From Prolixibacteraceae bacterium (GTDB taxonomy: Bacteria; Bacteroidota; Bacteroidia; Bacteroidales; Prolixibacteraceae): 64,000 nucleotides of DNA. Where the stretch lies: contig JAIOZY010000006.1 in NCBI GenBank assembly GCA_021740385.1, forward strand, positions 62,001 to 126,000, read 5' to 3'. Each line of letters opens with the position of its first letter. The first letter of the stretch is position 1. The translations under genes were made by a program, and so were the position numbers. This document shows positions 10,626 through 23,230 of the stretch, piece after piece. The notes beneath the pieces are model-generated. The model ran no database searches. It saw only the letters and a program-made list of their open reading frames with translations, and was not told the origin of the DNA.

Positions 10626-11102
10626 CTATGTCATTAAGTCTTTCAATGAGTAATTATTAAATCTTCTTGTTTTGGTTTTTCTGATTTTTTTTAGTTCGTT
10701 TTTTGCTTGAATTTCAATCCAAAGCATTGGGTCATTATTAAAAATCTTTCCCAGGATGATTGCTAATTCATAATTAATCGGTCGCTCTCCATTAATTAAC
10801 TTGCTCAAATTTGAAGGATTTATATCAATATAATGAGCAAATTTCTTTTGAGGTATTCCCAGTGTTGTCAGATATTCTTTTAAAAATTCGCCCGGAAGTT
10901 TTAGCTCGGTTTTTTCAGATTTCAGATAATCTTGCATTTGAAATTTGATGGCCAACAATTCAATCTCCCTATGTTGTGTTTCCGACCGACTTTTTGCCTT
11001 ATTCAACATTATGGCCTGGAAATCTTTAAATTCATCTGTTCCAGTATCCATTGGATTTGTTAATATTCCGTTGGCTGGTTCTGTGCTGTTATTTCGTTTC
11101 AT
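10626..11102 (-). CDS. XRE-family antitoxin-like regulator
   Basis: The product is 158 aa from the ATG at 11102, which has an A-rich leader typical of the phylum; an in-frame ATG at 11129 would add 9 residues and overlap the upstream gene by 23 bp. The C-terminal half is a lambda-repressor-like helix-turn-helix (PQKKFAHYIDINPSNLSKLI, then NGERPINYELA) followed by DPMLWIEIQAKNEL, a tail typical of HigA/VapI-type antitoxins. It lies 4 bp after the stop of the GNAT-like gene, so the two form one operon. Antitoxins of this kind neutralise the partner and repress their own promoter. The role here is inferred from fold and pairing. Confidence 0.8.
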   Translation of the reverse strand: MKRNNSTEPANGILTNPMDTGTDEFKDFQAIMLNKAKSRSETQHREIELLAIKFQMQDYLKSEKTELKLPGEFLKEYLTTLGIPQKKFAHYIDINPSNLSKLINGERPINYELAIILGKIFNNDPMLWIEIQAKNELKKIRKTKTRRFNNYSLKDLMT

Positions 11103-11106
11103 CGTT

Positions 11107-11592
11107 TTATTTTTTTTCAAGGTATTCATTAATCAATTTCAGTCCGTTCTCACTATCTATATACATTCTCTGTCCAAGCCCTACTTTTGCACCATATTTT
11201 TCCGAATACCATTTTATTAGGCTTGTTTTCGCCATAAAGGTTAGAAATCCTTTGTAAGCACTTTTCAATTTGAAACTTTCTTTACAGGCAAAAGCAATCA
11301 AACAGCCGGCGACATAATCATATTTCTTATTTCTTCGTCCGATGTTATGCGGTGCTATTTCTAAAACATTCATAATGAGCATTTCATTTTCTGTTTTTAG
11401 TTGCAAAACACCTTCAACGCTTGGAATTAGTCCAATTGTTCTTAAGATGAACATTCTGGAATTTTTTTCTTTGCTTAATTCTCGCCAGTTAAAATTCCAT
11501 CCATCTTTTTTTAATGGTATTTCATTTGGTTCAGGGACAACAATTTCTGCCTTTACTAATTGGTCGTTTTGTACGTCTAATATGTAAACCAT
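11107..11592 (-). CDS. Putative GNAT-like toxin partner
   Basis: The 161-aa product is first in a two-gene operon with the XRE regulator. The C-terminal half (VAGCLIAFACKESF, then LIKWYSEKYGAKVG, then MYIDSENGLKLI) resembles the acetyl-CoA-binding and last-strand region of GNAT acetyltransferases seen in some toxin-antitoxin pairs. The N-terminal half carries WNFNWRELSKEKNS and has no motif I recognise. If it is a toxin, it could acetylate a translation component or another cellular target; it could equally be a housekeeping acetyltransferase with a private regulator. Gene order (putative toxin first) is like higBA. It is not a carbohydrate gene and looks inserted between the GH9 and susD genes. 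Confidence 0.6.
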   Translation of the reverse strand: MVYILDVQNDQLVKAEIVVPEPNEIPLKKDGWNFNWRELSKEKNSRMFILRTIGLIPSVEGVLQLKTENEMLIMNVLEIAPHNIGRRNKKYDYVAGCLIAFACKESFKLKSAYKGFLTFMAKTSLIKWYSEKYGAKVGLGQRMYIDSENGLKLINEYLEKK

Positions 11593-11897
11593 CTATCTGT
11601 TTTTCTCTTAGTAAAGATAATCAAAGTTGTCGAAACTGTATAATTTAATTTCGGAAATTGTCTTGTGTTGTCTTTTCTGTTTAAATGCGCACAATAAAGA
11701 TTGCATAATTACAGAAACGGTTTCAAAACGGAACCGTATTTTTTTTTCGGGTTAGAAGTGCTACAAAAAAAAGCGAAAAGAAAACATGGTGCCAATGATT
11801 ACAACATGAATCTTTTCGCTTTGATAAATTGATCACTAATCAGAGAAAATGGAAATTCAACCTAAAAGTAATCGATAATTGTTCTCAAAACCTAAAA
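11593..11897. other. Spacer between susD and the toxin-antitoxin operon
   Basis: About 305 bp without a gene. It holds the susD-side terminator at 11765-11822 and must contain the start region of the GNAT-like gene on the minus strand. A minus-strand CAACTTTG near 11618-11625 is one base off the TAnnTTTG box, but no matching -33 element was seen. Confidence 0.4.
11765..11822 (-). terminator. Rho-independent-type terminator after susD
   Basis: On the minus strand a 12-bp perfect stem AAAGCGAAAAGA / TCTTTTCGCTTT (11811-11822 pairs with 11770-11781), with a loop of about 29 bases, is followed by a T-run (complement of the A-run 11765-11770). It lies about 75 bp past the susD stop and would end the susC-susD transcript before the toxin-antitoxin genes. 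Confidence 0.65.
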
Positions 11898-13430
11898 TTA
11901 ATCTATGTTCATATTTGTACTTGTTTCTTCTATTGGAAGCACGAGTAAAGCTTTTTGGGAATCCCTGACAATATAGTCGATCGGGTCGGGGTTAAGGTCT
12001 GAGAATTTGCCGTTTTTCCTCCATCGTGCCAAATCCAGTACACGCACTTTTTCGTTGCCTAATTCAACGGTCGTTTCGTGCATTAATGCCCGATATACCT
12101 CGTCTTTACTGTTGCATGGGTAATTTTCAGTCGGATAATGAGGCATTTGAACACTTGGCCTGTCGCGCAGTTCGTTCATGTAAGCAATGGCTTTATCGAG
12201 TGTGCCTGCTTCAATTTCGCATTCGGCAAGTTTCAAAATCACTTCGGCATAACGCATGTTACGGAAGTTGATGTTTGAGGTATAATAACCGCCCGGATCG
12301 AGTTTATACATGGGCGAATATTTTTTCCAGCCGGTTTTAATTTCTTCGCCATTAAAGTTTGAAGCATATCCATTTTGCATTGCTTCAGTTAGTACAATAG
12401 GCTCCGATTCGGGTCCATAAGTGTCGCCGGTAAAGTAAACACTTGCCCTAAGTCGTGGGTCTTCTTTTTCGTCGCCTTTGTACGGACGTTCGAATTCATT
12501 GAGGTATTTGTCAGAAGGAATGCAATTCCTCCAGCCTACCGGACTGTAATCCTGGAACATAACATTCGAGCGTGTTTGCAGGTTGTCGCCATCTTCGCCC
12601 CATGCAAACCCCGATCCTGTAAAGCTTATTTCGAAAATCGATTCAGCATTGTACTCCGTTTCTTCCATAAAATTGTCGAAGTAATTTTCGACCAAAACAT
12701 AATTTTTCGAATTATAAATGCTTTCCAAAATGGTACGGGCATCGGCGTATTTTCCCTGGTGCATCAACACCCTTGCCAGCAAAAGCTGGGCAGCGCCTTT
12801 GGTTGCACGGCCAAGGTCGTTTCCGCTGTGCAGTTCTTTTAAATCGCCCTGTATTGCTTTCAGGTCGGTTTCCAATAACTCGTAAACTTCCGATTCTTCC
12901 GACAGGGGTTTTGCATCGTCGGGCGTTTTTGCGGTTTCGGTATAAATTGGAATTTTGCCCCAGTTTACTACCAGGTAGTAATAGGCCCATGCACGTAAGA
13001 ATTTGGCTTCGGCAATGCGTTCTTTTTGCAAGGCAGCATCGATATCTTCAATTTGCGGCCCTTTTTCAATTACCGCGTTGGCACGGTGAATTAAACGGTA
13101 AAGGCCACGCCATACTACCTGTATGGTGAAGTTGCCATTATCGTACGAGCCATCAAGCAACTGGAAGTTGTGTGTTTCAATCTGACCGCCGCCGGCGCTA
13201 TGTTCATCGGCCCGGCAATCGGAAAAATACTGCATCATGCGGCCCCATAAAGCATGACCGTAAAATTCGGCATAAATTCCGTTGGTTGCAGCAGTTAACT
13301 GGTCGGCATCTTTGTAGTATTGGTCAACAGTAAACTGGTTGGGGTTGGTCTTGTCTAAAATGCCCTCGTCGCACGAGTTGGCAAGCATAAAAAAGACCAG
13401 TAATGATATGATTATATATTTTATTTTCAT
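11898..13430 (-). CDS. susD: SusD-family glycan-binding lipoprotein
   Basis: The 510-aa product has a lipoprotein signal with Cys after LANS (LANSCDEG), so it sits on the outer membrane surface. The N-terminal segment (NPNQFTVDQYYKDADQL) and the TPR-like repeats (RIAEAKFLRAWAYYYLVVNW, then GKIPIY) are typical of the RagB/SusD family, as is the C-terminal stretch with YAEVILKLAECEIEAG and RVLDLARWRKNGK. SusD lids the SusC transporter and binds the incoming oligosaccharide. It lies 36 bp downstream of susC and is surely co-transcribed. The symbol denotes the family; the ligand is probably a xylan-derived oligosaccharide. Confidence 0.96.
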   Translation of the reverse strand: MKIKYIIISLLVFFMLANSCDEGILDKTNPNQFTVDQYYKDADQLTAATNGIYAEFYGHALWGRMMQYFSDCRADEHSAGGGQIETHNFQLLDGSYDNGNFTIQVVWRGLYRLIHRANAVIEKGPQIEDIDAALQKERIAEAKFLRAWAYYYLVVNWGKIPIYTETAKTPDDAKPLSEESEVYELLETDLKAIQGDLKELHSGNDLGRATKGAAQLLLARVLMHQGKYADARTILESIYNSKNYVLVENYFDNFMEETEYNAESIFEISFTGSGFAWGEDGDNLQTRSNVMFQDYSPVGWRNCIPSDKYLNEFERPYKGDEKEDPRLRASVYFTGDTYGPESEPIVLTEAMQNGYASNFNGEEIKTGWKKYSPMYKLDPGGYYTSNINFRNMRYAEVILKLAECEIEAGTLDKAIAYMNELRDRPSVQMPHYPTENYPCNSKDEVYRALMHETTVELGNEKVRVLDLARWRKNGKFSDLNPDPIDYIVRDSQKALLVLPIEETSTNMNID

Positions 13431-13466
13431 ATGATTATATTTTTAAATTTTTTAATGAACAAATTT

Positions 13467-16400
13467 TTAAAATGTAGCGCGAATACCAAAAACCAACGTG
13501 CGTGGCTGCGGATACTGTCCAAAATCAACACCATTGGTGAGGGTGTTGTTGTAGCGTGAAGCTATTTCGGGATCGTAGCCGGTATAGTTGGTAAAAGTAA
13601 GCAGGTTTTGTGCTGTGAAGTACAAACGCAAATCTTTGACAGCATTTTTTAAAATGCCCGAGGTTATCCTGTCGGAAAAGTTGTACCCGATGGTCAGGTT
13701 CTTGATTCTCATATAGGAACCATCTTCAACAAAGCGGTCCGATGTACGGGTATTGTGGTTTGGGTCGCCGCTTATTGCCCTTGGAATATTGGTATCGGTA
13801 TTCGTTGGTGTCCATGCATCCAAAACGGCACGGTCCTGGTTGAACAAGCGCATCATGCCCTGCGTAATAACCTTCGTACCGTTATAAATTTCGTTGCCCT
13901 GAACGCCCTGAATAAAGAGAGAAACATCGAAGCCTTTGTATTCGGCCGAGAAGTTTACACCATAAGTAAAGTCGGGCAGATGGCTTCCCAAATAAGTACG
14001 GTCTTCGTCATTAATGGTATTGTCGTTGTTCAAATCAACAAATTTAACATCACCCGGGCTTGTGCTTTCTGTTTGATAGTAAACGGCACCGCTGTTTTGA
14101 GCTTTCTGGTTCAGTTCATCAATTTCGGATTGCGATTGGAAAAGCCCCTCGGTTTGCCAGCCGTAAAAGCCCTGGATAGGTTCACCTTTTTCGGTACGGG
14201 TAATCATGTAACCGCCGTAGTCCGATGTTTGTCCGCCGACTTCAATTGCCGGGGCACCAACACTTAAACTGAGTACTTCGTTGTTAATGAAGCTGATATT
14301 ACCGTTAATGTTGAATTTAAAATCACCGATGTTTTTGGCGTAGCCCAGGGTGAAATCGTAGCCCCAGTTTTTCATGGCGCCCACGTTTGCTACCGGGTTC
14401 GAGGCATAGCCCATTGACGTGGGAAGCGGGTTGTTCACAATCAGGTTGTCTACATGGCGCTCATAGTATTCTGCAGAAAACGTGAGGGCATCGTTAAACA
14501 ATCCCAGGTCGAAACCGGCGTTGGTCATGGTGGTAATTTCCCATTCCAGCGACTCGTTCGGGAGCTTGTTGTAATACGCGCCAATGTATTCGGTATTGTT
14601 GAACACTGCCGAAGTATTTGTATAAATTGATGCCTGCCAGGGATAAGCACCTACGGCGTTAAATCCAAGGGTACCGTAACTTGCCCGCAGTTTCAGGTTC
14701 GAAATAGCTGCAATGTCGTCCATGAAATTTTCTTCACTCACTACCCATCCGATTGAACCTCCGGGAAAAGTGCCCCACTTTTTGCCGGGTGCAAATACCG
14801 AAGAGCCATCACGGCGAAATGAAAAACTTAACAAATATTTTTCGGCATAGGCGTAGTTGAGCCTTCCGGCATACGATATCAAAGCGGTTTCTGAAAGCGA
14901 ACCGTCAACCGTTTGCGAGCTTGTTCCTGCCAGTTGGTTAAGGTCGTTTGTGGCATGGCGGCCAAAGCCGTTAAGGTTGGAATAGTAAGTGGTTTGTTGT
15001 TCGGCAACGGCAACGGCATTCACATAGTGGTTGCCAAAACTGCGATCGAATGTAAGCTGGTTGGTGAAAATTTTGGAGTAGAACGTATAGCGGTTGTCGG
15101 TAAGTTCATGGTCGGGGCGTTGGTTGAACCCGTCGCTATAAATGGGCAGATTGATCGTGTGCCTGTTTGAAGTGTATTCCATCCCGATGTTTGAACGGAA
15201 TTTCAGCCAATCGAAAAATTTGATGTCGACAAAAACGTTTCCAACCATGTTTACAACGTTGGTTTTGTCAATGTCCATCAGGGCAATTCGTACCGGGTTT
15301 TCAGGGTCGGTACCGTCGTTGGCATTGGCCGAGCGGTAACCTCCCGGAAGTGTTGGGTCTTTTACGGGCAGGTAGGGTACCTGGTTTACCATGTGTTTTA
15401 TTTGCGTACGGCCGCCACTGTTTTTCTCATTCAGCATTTCACTGTACGATGCTTTCATCTTTTCGCCAATGGTGATGTACTTGTTAAGGTTGCTCTCGGT
15501 ATTGATCCTGAAGCTGTGCCTTTTGTAGCTGGTACCAACCATGATACCGTCCTGCGAAAAATTGCTGTACGAAGTGTAGAACCGGTAACGGTTATTTCCC
15601 CCCGAAAGGTCAACTTTAACCTGGTTTATGGGGGCACTCCTGAACATTTCGTCCTGCCAGTCGGTTTCGGTTTCGGCATACGTTTTATCTGCTCCTTCGT
15701 AAACCGCCTCGTTCATGTGGCTGAAGCGGTAGGGCAGATCTAAACCTGCATTGGTAAGCAAATCGGTCCCAAAACGAATGTACTCATCACTGTTCATTAA
15801 ATCGAGTGTTTTCCATGCATTTTGTATACCGGTTGAAGCATCGACCGACAGGTTTAATTTACCCGTTCGGCTTCCCTTTTTTGTAGTGATAATTACAACA
15901 CCGTTGGCAGCCCTCGATCCGTAAATTGCTGCCGATGCCGCATCTTTTAATATCGATACGGATTCCATGTCCTTAATGTCGAAGTTGTTGAGGTTTTCAA
16001 CCGGAACACCGTCGATAACATACAACGGATCGGATGCAAAGTTAACCGAGCCAATACCGCGAATGCGTACTGTTGGTGCCTGGCCGGGGCTCCCGCTGTT
16101 TACCACGGTTACGCCGGGTACCTGTCCCTGGAGCGCCGATTCTACACTGCTTACCGGTTTGCTTTCCAGTTTTTCAGCCTTAATATTGGATATGGAACCT
16201 GTCAGGTCTTGCCTTCGCTGGGTTCCGTAACCAACCACAACAATGTCTTCCAGTTCTTCAATATTTGAAGTTAATGTGACATTAATAACATTTTGATTTT
16301 GAACCGGGACTTCTACCGTTTGGTAGCCAATAAACGAGAAGGTTAAAACCGACTCTCCTTCGGCTTGTAATACATAGTTACCACTATCGTCGGTGGTAGT

Positions 16401-16565
16401 CCCAACAGTTGTGCCTTTGATAACAACATTTACGCCATACAATGGCTCGCCATTTTCATCGATTACTTTTCCCTTCACTAAATGGCTTTGTCCAAAGCCT
16501 GACAGAGAAAAGAACATAAATGTCATCATGACAATTGTCCCAAATAAATACTTGTTTTTTTTCAT
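13467..16565 (-). CDS. susC: SusC-family TonB-dependent outer-membrane transporter
   Basis: The 1032-aa product has a signal peptide (cut after GFGQ), a carboxypeptidase-like regulatory domain at ~28-105 (VKGKVIDENGEPLYGVNVVI), the conserved stretch DIVVVGYGTQRRQDLTG, and a plug domain with VRIRGIGS and PLYVIDGVPV. The C-terminal two thirds is a beta-barrel ending in an aromatic residue (VFGIRATF), as outer-membrane barrels do. Its length is normal for the family. It imports oligosaccharides powered by TonB. It is the only SusC in the window, so it must serve the whole enzyme set or share work with pairs outside. It is divergent from the GH51 gene. Confidence 0.97.
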   Translation of the reverse strand: MKKNKYLFGTIVMMTFMFFSLSGFGQSHLVKGKVIDENGEPLYGVNVVIKGTTVGTTTDDSGNYVLQAEGESVLTFSFIGYQTVEVPVQNQNVINVTLTSNIEELEDIVVVGYGTQRRQDLTGSISNIKAEKLESKPVSSVESALQGQVPGVTVVNSGSPGQAPTVRIRGIGSVNFASDPLYVIDGVPVENLNNFDIKDMESVSILKDAASAAIYGSRAANGVVIITTKKGSRTGKLNLSVDASTGIQNAWKTLDLMNSDEYIRFGTDLLTNAGLDLPYRFSHMNEAVYEGADKTYAETETDWQDEMFRSAPINQVKVDLSGGNNRYRFYTSYSNFSQDGIMVGTSYKRHSFRINTESNLNKYITIGEKMKASYSEMLNEKNSGGRTQIKHMVNQVPYLPVKDPTLPGGYRSANANDGTDPENPVRIALMDIDKTNVVNMVGNVFVDIKFFDWLKFRSNIGMEYTSNRHTINLPIYSDGFNQRPDHELTDNRYTFYSKIFTNQLTFDRSFGNHYVNAVAVAEQQTTYYSNLNGFGRHATNDLNQLAGTSSQTVDGSLSETALISYAGRLNYAYAEKYLLSFSFRRDGSSVFAPGKKWGTFPGGSIGWVVSEENFMDDIAAISNLKLRASYGTLGFNAVGAYPWQASIYTNTSAVFNNTEYIGAYYNKLPNESLEWEITTMTNAGFDLGLFNDALTFSAEYYERHVDNLIVNNPLPTSMGYASNPVANVGAMKNWGYDFTLGYAKNIGDFKFNINGNISFINNEVLSLSVGAPAIEVGGQTSDYGGYMITRTEKGEPIQGFYGWQTEGLFQSQSEIDELNQKAQNSGAVYYQTESTSPGDVKFVDLNNDNTINDEDRTYLGSHLPDFTYGVNFSAEYKGFDVSLFIQGVQGNEIYNGTKVITQGMMRLFNQDRAVLDAWTPTNTDTNIPRAISGDPNHNTRTSDRFVEDGSYMRIKNLTIGYNFSDRITSGILKNAVKDLRLYFTAQNLLTFTNYTGYDPEIASRYNNTLTNGVDFGQYPQPRTLVFGIRATF

Positions 16566-16858
16566 AGATTTTAGATTAAAATTAATTGATATGTTAAGAT
16601 GTTTAATAGGGTAGTATGATAGTATTAGTTAGTTGTTTATCGCTTGCATGTTTGTAATGTCTATTGGGTTTATTTTATTATTTGTAAAATTCAAAAACTT
16701 AATCCAAACAGGGTTTTACTATTTGATATTTAATGTTGAATTTTCAATATTTATCTATTTGTGTAGAAGGTGTGTCTAATTTTAAAAGTCGGTTGAACCT
16801 TTTGTTTGTAAATTGGCATAAATTTTATGCTTATGCTTTCACTAAAATCATAAACCTT
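16566..16858. promoter_or_regulatory. Divergent promoter region susC / GH51
   Basis: This 293-bp A/T-rich spacer separates the divergent susCD operon and the GH51-esterase operon, so it should hold promoters for both and probably the binding site of the hybrid regulator. I scanned it for TAnnTTTG on both strands and saw only off-spaced variants (for example TACTATTTG near 16718), so no boxes are called. Confidence 0.5.
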
Positions 16859-18370
16859 ATGAAAACTTTTAGAAACATTTCTTTGTTTGTTGTTGCATTT
16901 ATGCTTATTTCCATAGCTTCTAATGCACAACAAATTGCGTTAATAAAAATCGATCCTGACCGGAAAATAGATACCATCGATCCCAACATTTACGGGGCTT
17001 TTGTTGAGCCAATACGTACGGTAGTTTATGGCAGCATTTACGATCCCGAATCGCCTTTTGCCGATGAAGAAGGTTTCAGAAAAGACTTTGTTGAACTTAT
17101 TAATGATCTGAACGTTCGAAACGTACGTTGGCCGGGCGGTAATTATGTTTCGGGTTATAACTGGGAAGATGGAATCGGTCCTAAAGATCAACGCCCGGCA
17201 AGGCTCGATTTAGCGTGGAAACAGATCGAAAGCAACCAGGTTGGAACCGATGAATATGTAAAACTTTGCAGCCTTATCGGTGCCGATAATTTTTTGTGCA
17301 TCAACGCCGGCACGGGTACGCTTGATGATGCCCGTAACTGGGTGGAATACTGCAACTATGAAAAAGGGACTTACTACTCCGACCTGAGACGAAAATACGG
17401 GAACGAAAAGCCTTTCGGTGTAAAATACGTTGGACTGGGTAATGAAGTTGACGGCCCCTGGCAAATGGGGCAAAAATCGGCCGAAGATTATTGCAAGTTT
17501 GCTCTTGAAGCCGGGAAACTGATAGCGCTCATCGACGAAGATATTAAGCTGGTTGCCAGTGGTGCTTCGCTTTACCGGCCAGGCAACGAATGGGTCGAAT
17601 GGAACGACTATGTACTGGATAAAATGGTAGGCAAGATTGATTACCTTTCAGTACATCGTTATGCTACCGAAGCGCTGCCCGGAGGAAGAAGGAACAATGT
17701 TTTTTACGACCGCATGTCGTTAGGGCTCGACATTGATGAAAAAATCGAAACCACCCACGCCCTCATTAAAAAAGCGATGGTTAAATCGGAATCGGAACGG
17801 CCTGTGTATATTTCGTTCGACGAATATTCGCCGGGCTTTGGTGGTGTGGGCAGCTCATTGTTGTTGGCACAGCACCTCAATTCGTTTATCCGACATGCCG
17901 ATATTGTAAAAATGGCCAATATTACCATGCTCACAAGTTTAACGGGCAACACACCTCAAGGCGTTTTCAAAAATTCGTTGTATTTTACTTTTTACCTTTT
18001 TTCAAACAAAGCCCTGGGTACAGCATTGGATGTACATACCAATTGTGCAACATACAACAACGAAATTTTCAGCAACATTCCTTATCTTGATATTTCGGCA
18101 ACACATAACGAAGCGGAGCAAAAAATAATTGTGAACGTCGTAAACCGGCACGAAACCAATGCCATTGAAACAAACATCGAATTGCAGGCCGGTAATTACA
18201 CCGGTAAAGCAACCATAAACCTGATACATGCCGATAAAATTGATGCAAGAAACACTTTAGGCGATGAGCAAATTTCAATCAAAACCAGTACAGTTAATTT
18301 TAAAAATAATGTAATCGGACATGCTTTTCCGGCACATTCGTTTACGCAAATCGAAATTCCGTTGAAGTAA
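16859..18370 (+). CDS. Secreted GH51 alpha-L-arabinofuranosidase
   Basis: I chose the ATG at 16859 (503 aa) because it begins a signal peptide (MKTFRNISLF, cut after SNAQ); the frame is open further upstream but that part is not protein-like. The barrel has the early motif IDPNIYGAFVEP, RNVRWPGGNYVSGYNW, the acid/base Glu196 in GLGNEVDGPW and the nucleophile Glu322 in ISFDEYSPG. GH51 enzymes remove alpha-L-arabinofuranose from arabinoxylan and arabinan. The nucleophile motif DEYSPG differs from the common DEWNVW. It heads the operon opposite susC and is followed 62 bp later by the esterase array. Confidence 0.95.
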   Translation: MKTFRNISLFVVAFMLISIASNAQQIALIKIDPDRKIDTIDPNIYGAFVEPIRTVVYGSIYDPESPFADEEGFRKDFVELINDLNVRNVRWPGGNYVSGYNWEDGIGPKDQRPARLDLAWKQIESNQVGTDEYVKLCSLIGADNFLCINAGTGTLDDARNWVEYCNYEKGTYYSDLRRKYGNEKPFGVKYVGLGNEVDGPWQMGQKSAEDYCKFALEAGKLIALIDEDIKLVASGASLYRPGNEWVEWNDYVLDKMVGKIDYLSVHRYATEALPGGRRNNVFYDRMSLGLDIDEKIETTHALIKKAMVKSESERPVYISFDEYSPGFGGVGSSLLLAQHLNSFIRHADIVKMANITMLTSLTGNTPQGVFKNSLYFTFYLFSNKALGTALDVHTNCATYNNEIFSNIPYLDISATHNEAEQKIIVNVVNRHETNAIETNIELQAGNYTGKATINLIHADKIDARNTLGDEQISIKTSTVNFKNNVIGHAFPAHSFTQIEIPLK

Positions 18371-18423
18371 TTCTTTAGAAACTAATTAACTAACAATCAA
18401 ATATATAATTAACAACTTTTTAA

Positions 18424-21888
<3,465 letters not shown>

Positions 21889-21898
21889 GATAAACGTT

Positions 21899-23083
21899 AT
21901 GAACAAATTATTGACTTATACCGTTGCTTTGTTCTTGTTGGCGCCTTTTGCCCTTAGCGCGCAGCAAGCCAACGTAAATCTCGATTATAATCCGCAAAAA
22001 GATACCGAAGGACTTACACCGTTTAGTGCTCCCTTAAATTCCCCCGAAGTGCACGACGACCGTACGGTTACATTTCGTTTAAAGGCTCCCGATGCAAAGC
22101 AGGTTGAGTTAAATCCCGGGGCTATTCACACCGTATTGAACAAAGGGCGCGAACCCATGCTTTTCACAAAAGGCGATGATGGAATATGGACACTCACCAT
22201 TGGTCCATTGCCTCCCGATATGTATGCGTATCATTTGAAAGTTGATGGTGTGCAAATTGCCGACCCAAACAATACGTATGCTGCATTTACAGCCATGCCT
22301 CCCTACAGCCAGTTGGTGGTTCATGGCGACGGGCCGGCCTATTACGATGCCCAAAATGTACCACATGGTACTGTAACCCGTCATGTTTACCATTCGGATG
22401 TTACAAAGGGCGAACGCGAACTGTATGTTTACACGCCTCCGGGCTACGACCCCGATAAGAAATACCCGGTTTTGTACCTGCTGGGTGGTAGTGGTGAGCT
22501 CCCTTCTAACTGGGTGTACGACGGACGTGTGAATTTTATCATGGACAACCTGCTGGCTGAAGGCAAAGCCGAACCCATGATCATTGCCATACCCAACAAC
22601 CAGGTTATTCATCGCAATCATCCACGCCATGCCGAGCTAACTTTCGATATTTTCGAAAAGGAACTCCGCGGGCACGTTATTCCCCTGGTCGATAAAAGTT
22701 ACAGCACTGTGCAGTCGCCTAAAGGCCGGGCCATTTCGGGCTTGTCGATGGGCGGACGGCACAGCATGTTCATTGGTTTCCGCTCGCTCGATGTGTTTGC
22801 AAACTTTGGCATTCTCAGTGCCGGCGATGTGAATGCTGAAAACACTTTGGCTCATTTTTTAACCGATCCGAAGGTAAATGAGAAAGTCGATTATTTGTTT
22901 GTAGGGCAGGGCACCAAAGAGGCCGAAAGTTTTTTCAACCACCGTTGCCAGGCTTTGCACGATGCTTTGGATAACCACAACATCGAACACGAATACTACA
23001 TTGGCGGTCATGGTGGCCACGACTGGGGAACATGGCGCCACCTGTTGTATTACCGATTTTTGCCAAATTTGTGGAGAGAATAA
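21899..23083 (+). CDS. CE1-type esterase with N-terminal E-set/CBM48-like domain (array 4, divergent)
   Basis: I chose the ATG at 21899 (394 aa): it starts the signal peptide (MNKLLTYTVA, cut near LSAQ), while the frame further upstream lies inside the previous gene. It has the E-set domain (~50-140, TVTFRLKAPDAKQVELN) and the hydrolase with Ser283 in GLSMGGR and His374 in GGHDWGTWR. It is the most divergent array member: GGSGE replaces the QHGG-type oxyanion segment and the end is YYRFLPNLWRE instead of YAQLLFK. This points to a different acyl group or position. It is 10 bp after copy 3. Confidence 0.91.
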   Translation: MNKLLTYTVALFLLAPFALSAQQANVNLDYNPQKDTEGLTPFSAPLNSPEVHDDRTVTFRLKAPDAKQVELNPGAIHTVLNKGREPMLFTKGDDGIWTLTIGPLPPDMYAYHLKVDGVQIADPNNTYAAFTAMPPYSQLVVHGDGPAYYDAQNVPHGTVTRHVYHSDVTKGERELYVYTPPGYDPDKKYPVLYLLGGSGELPSNWVYDGRVNFIMDNLLAEGKAEPMIIAIPNNQVIHRNHPRHAELTFDIFEKELRGHVIPLVDKSYSTVQSPKGRAISGLSMGGRHSMFIGFRSLDVFANFGILSAGDVNAENTLAHFLTDPKVNEKVDYLFVGQGTKEAESFFNHRCQALHDALDNHNIEHEYYIGGHGGHDWGTWRHLLYYRFLPNLWRE

Positions 23084-23230
23084 TGACCCCGGCGGGGTCA
23101 AACAATAATAGCCCCGTATGAAATACGGGTTAATGAGAAAACCATCATCCCTCCCGGCCACAGTAGCTTGTACAAAAAATGAACGATAGTACTTTGGCCG
23201 GAAGGCAGAGTGTAACAATAAAAATATAAC
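23084..23230 (+). promoter_or_regulatory. Spacer with three consecutive hairpins
   Basis: The 147-bp gap holds TGACCCC-GGC-GGGGTCA (about 23083-23099), then CCCGTAT-GAA-ATACGGG (about 23114-23130), then a long imperfect stem CCGGCCACAGTA ... TACTTTGGCCGG (about 23156-23204). None has a clean T-run. They may slow or process the long esterase transcript, or be remnants of the repeat family seen elsewhere. Confidence 0.45.

Noticed and set aside
16733-16858. Upstream extension of the GH51 gene
   Set aside because: It would put 42 non-signal residues before a clean signal peptide that starts at 16859.
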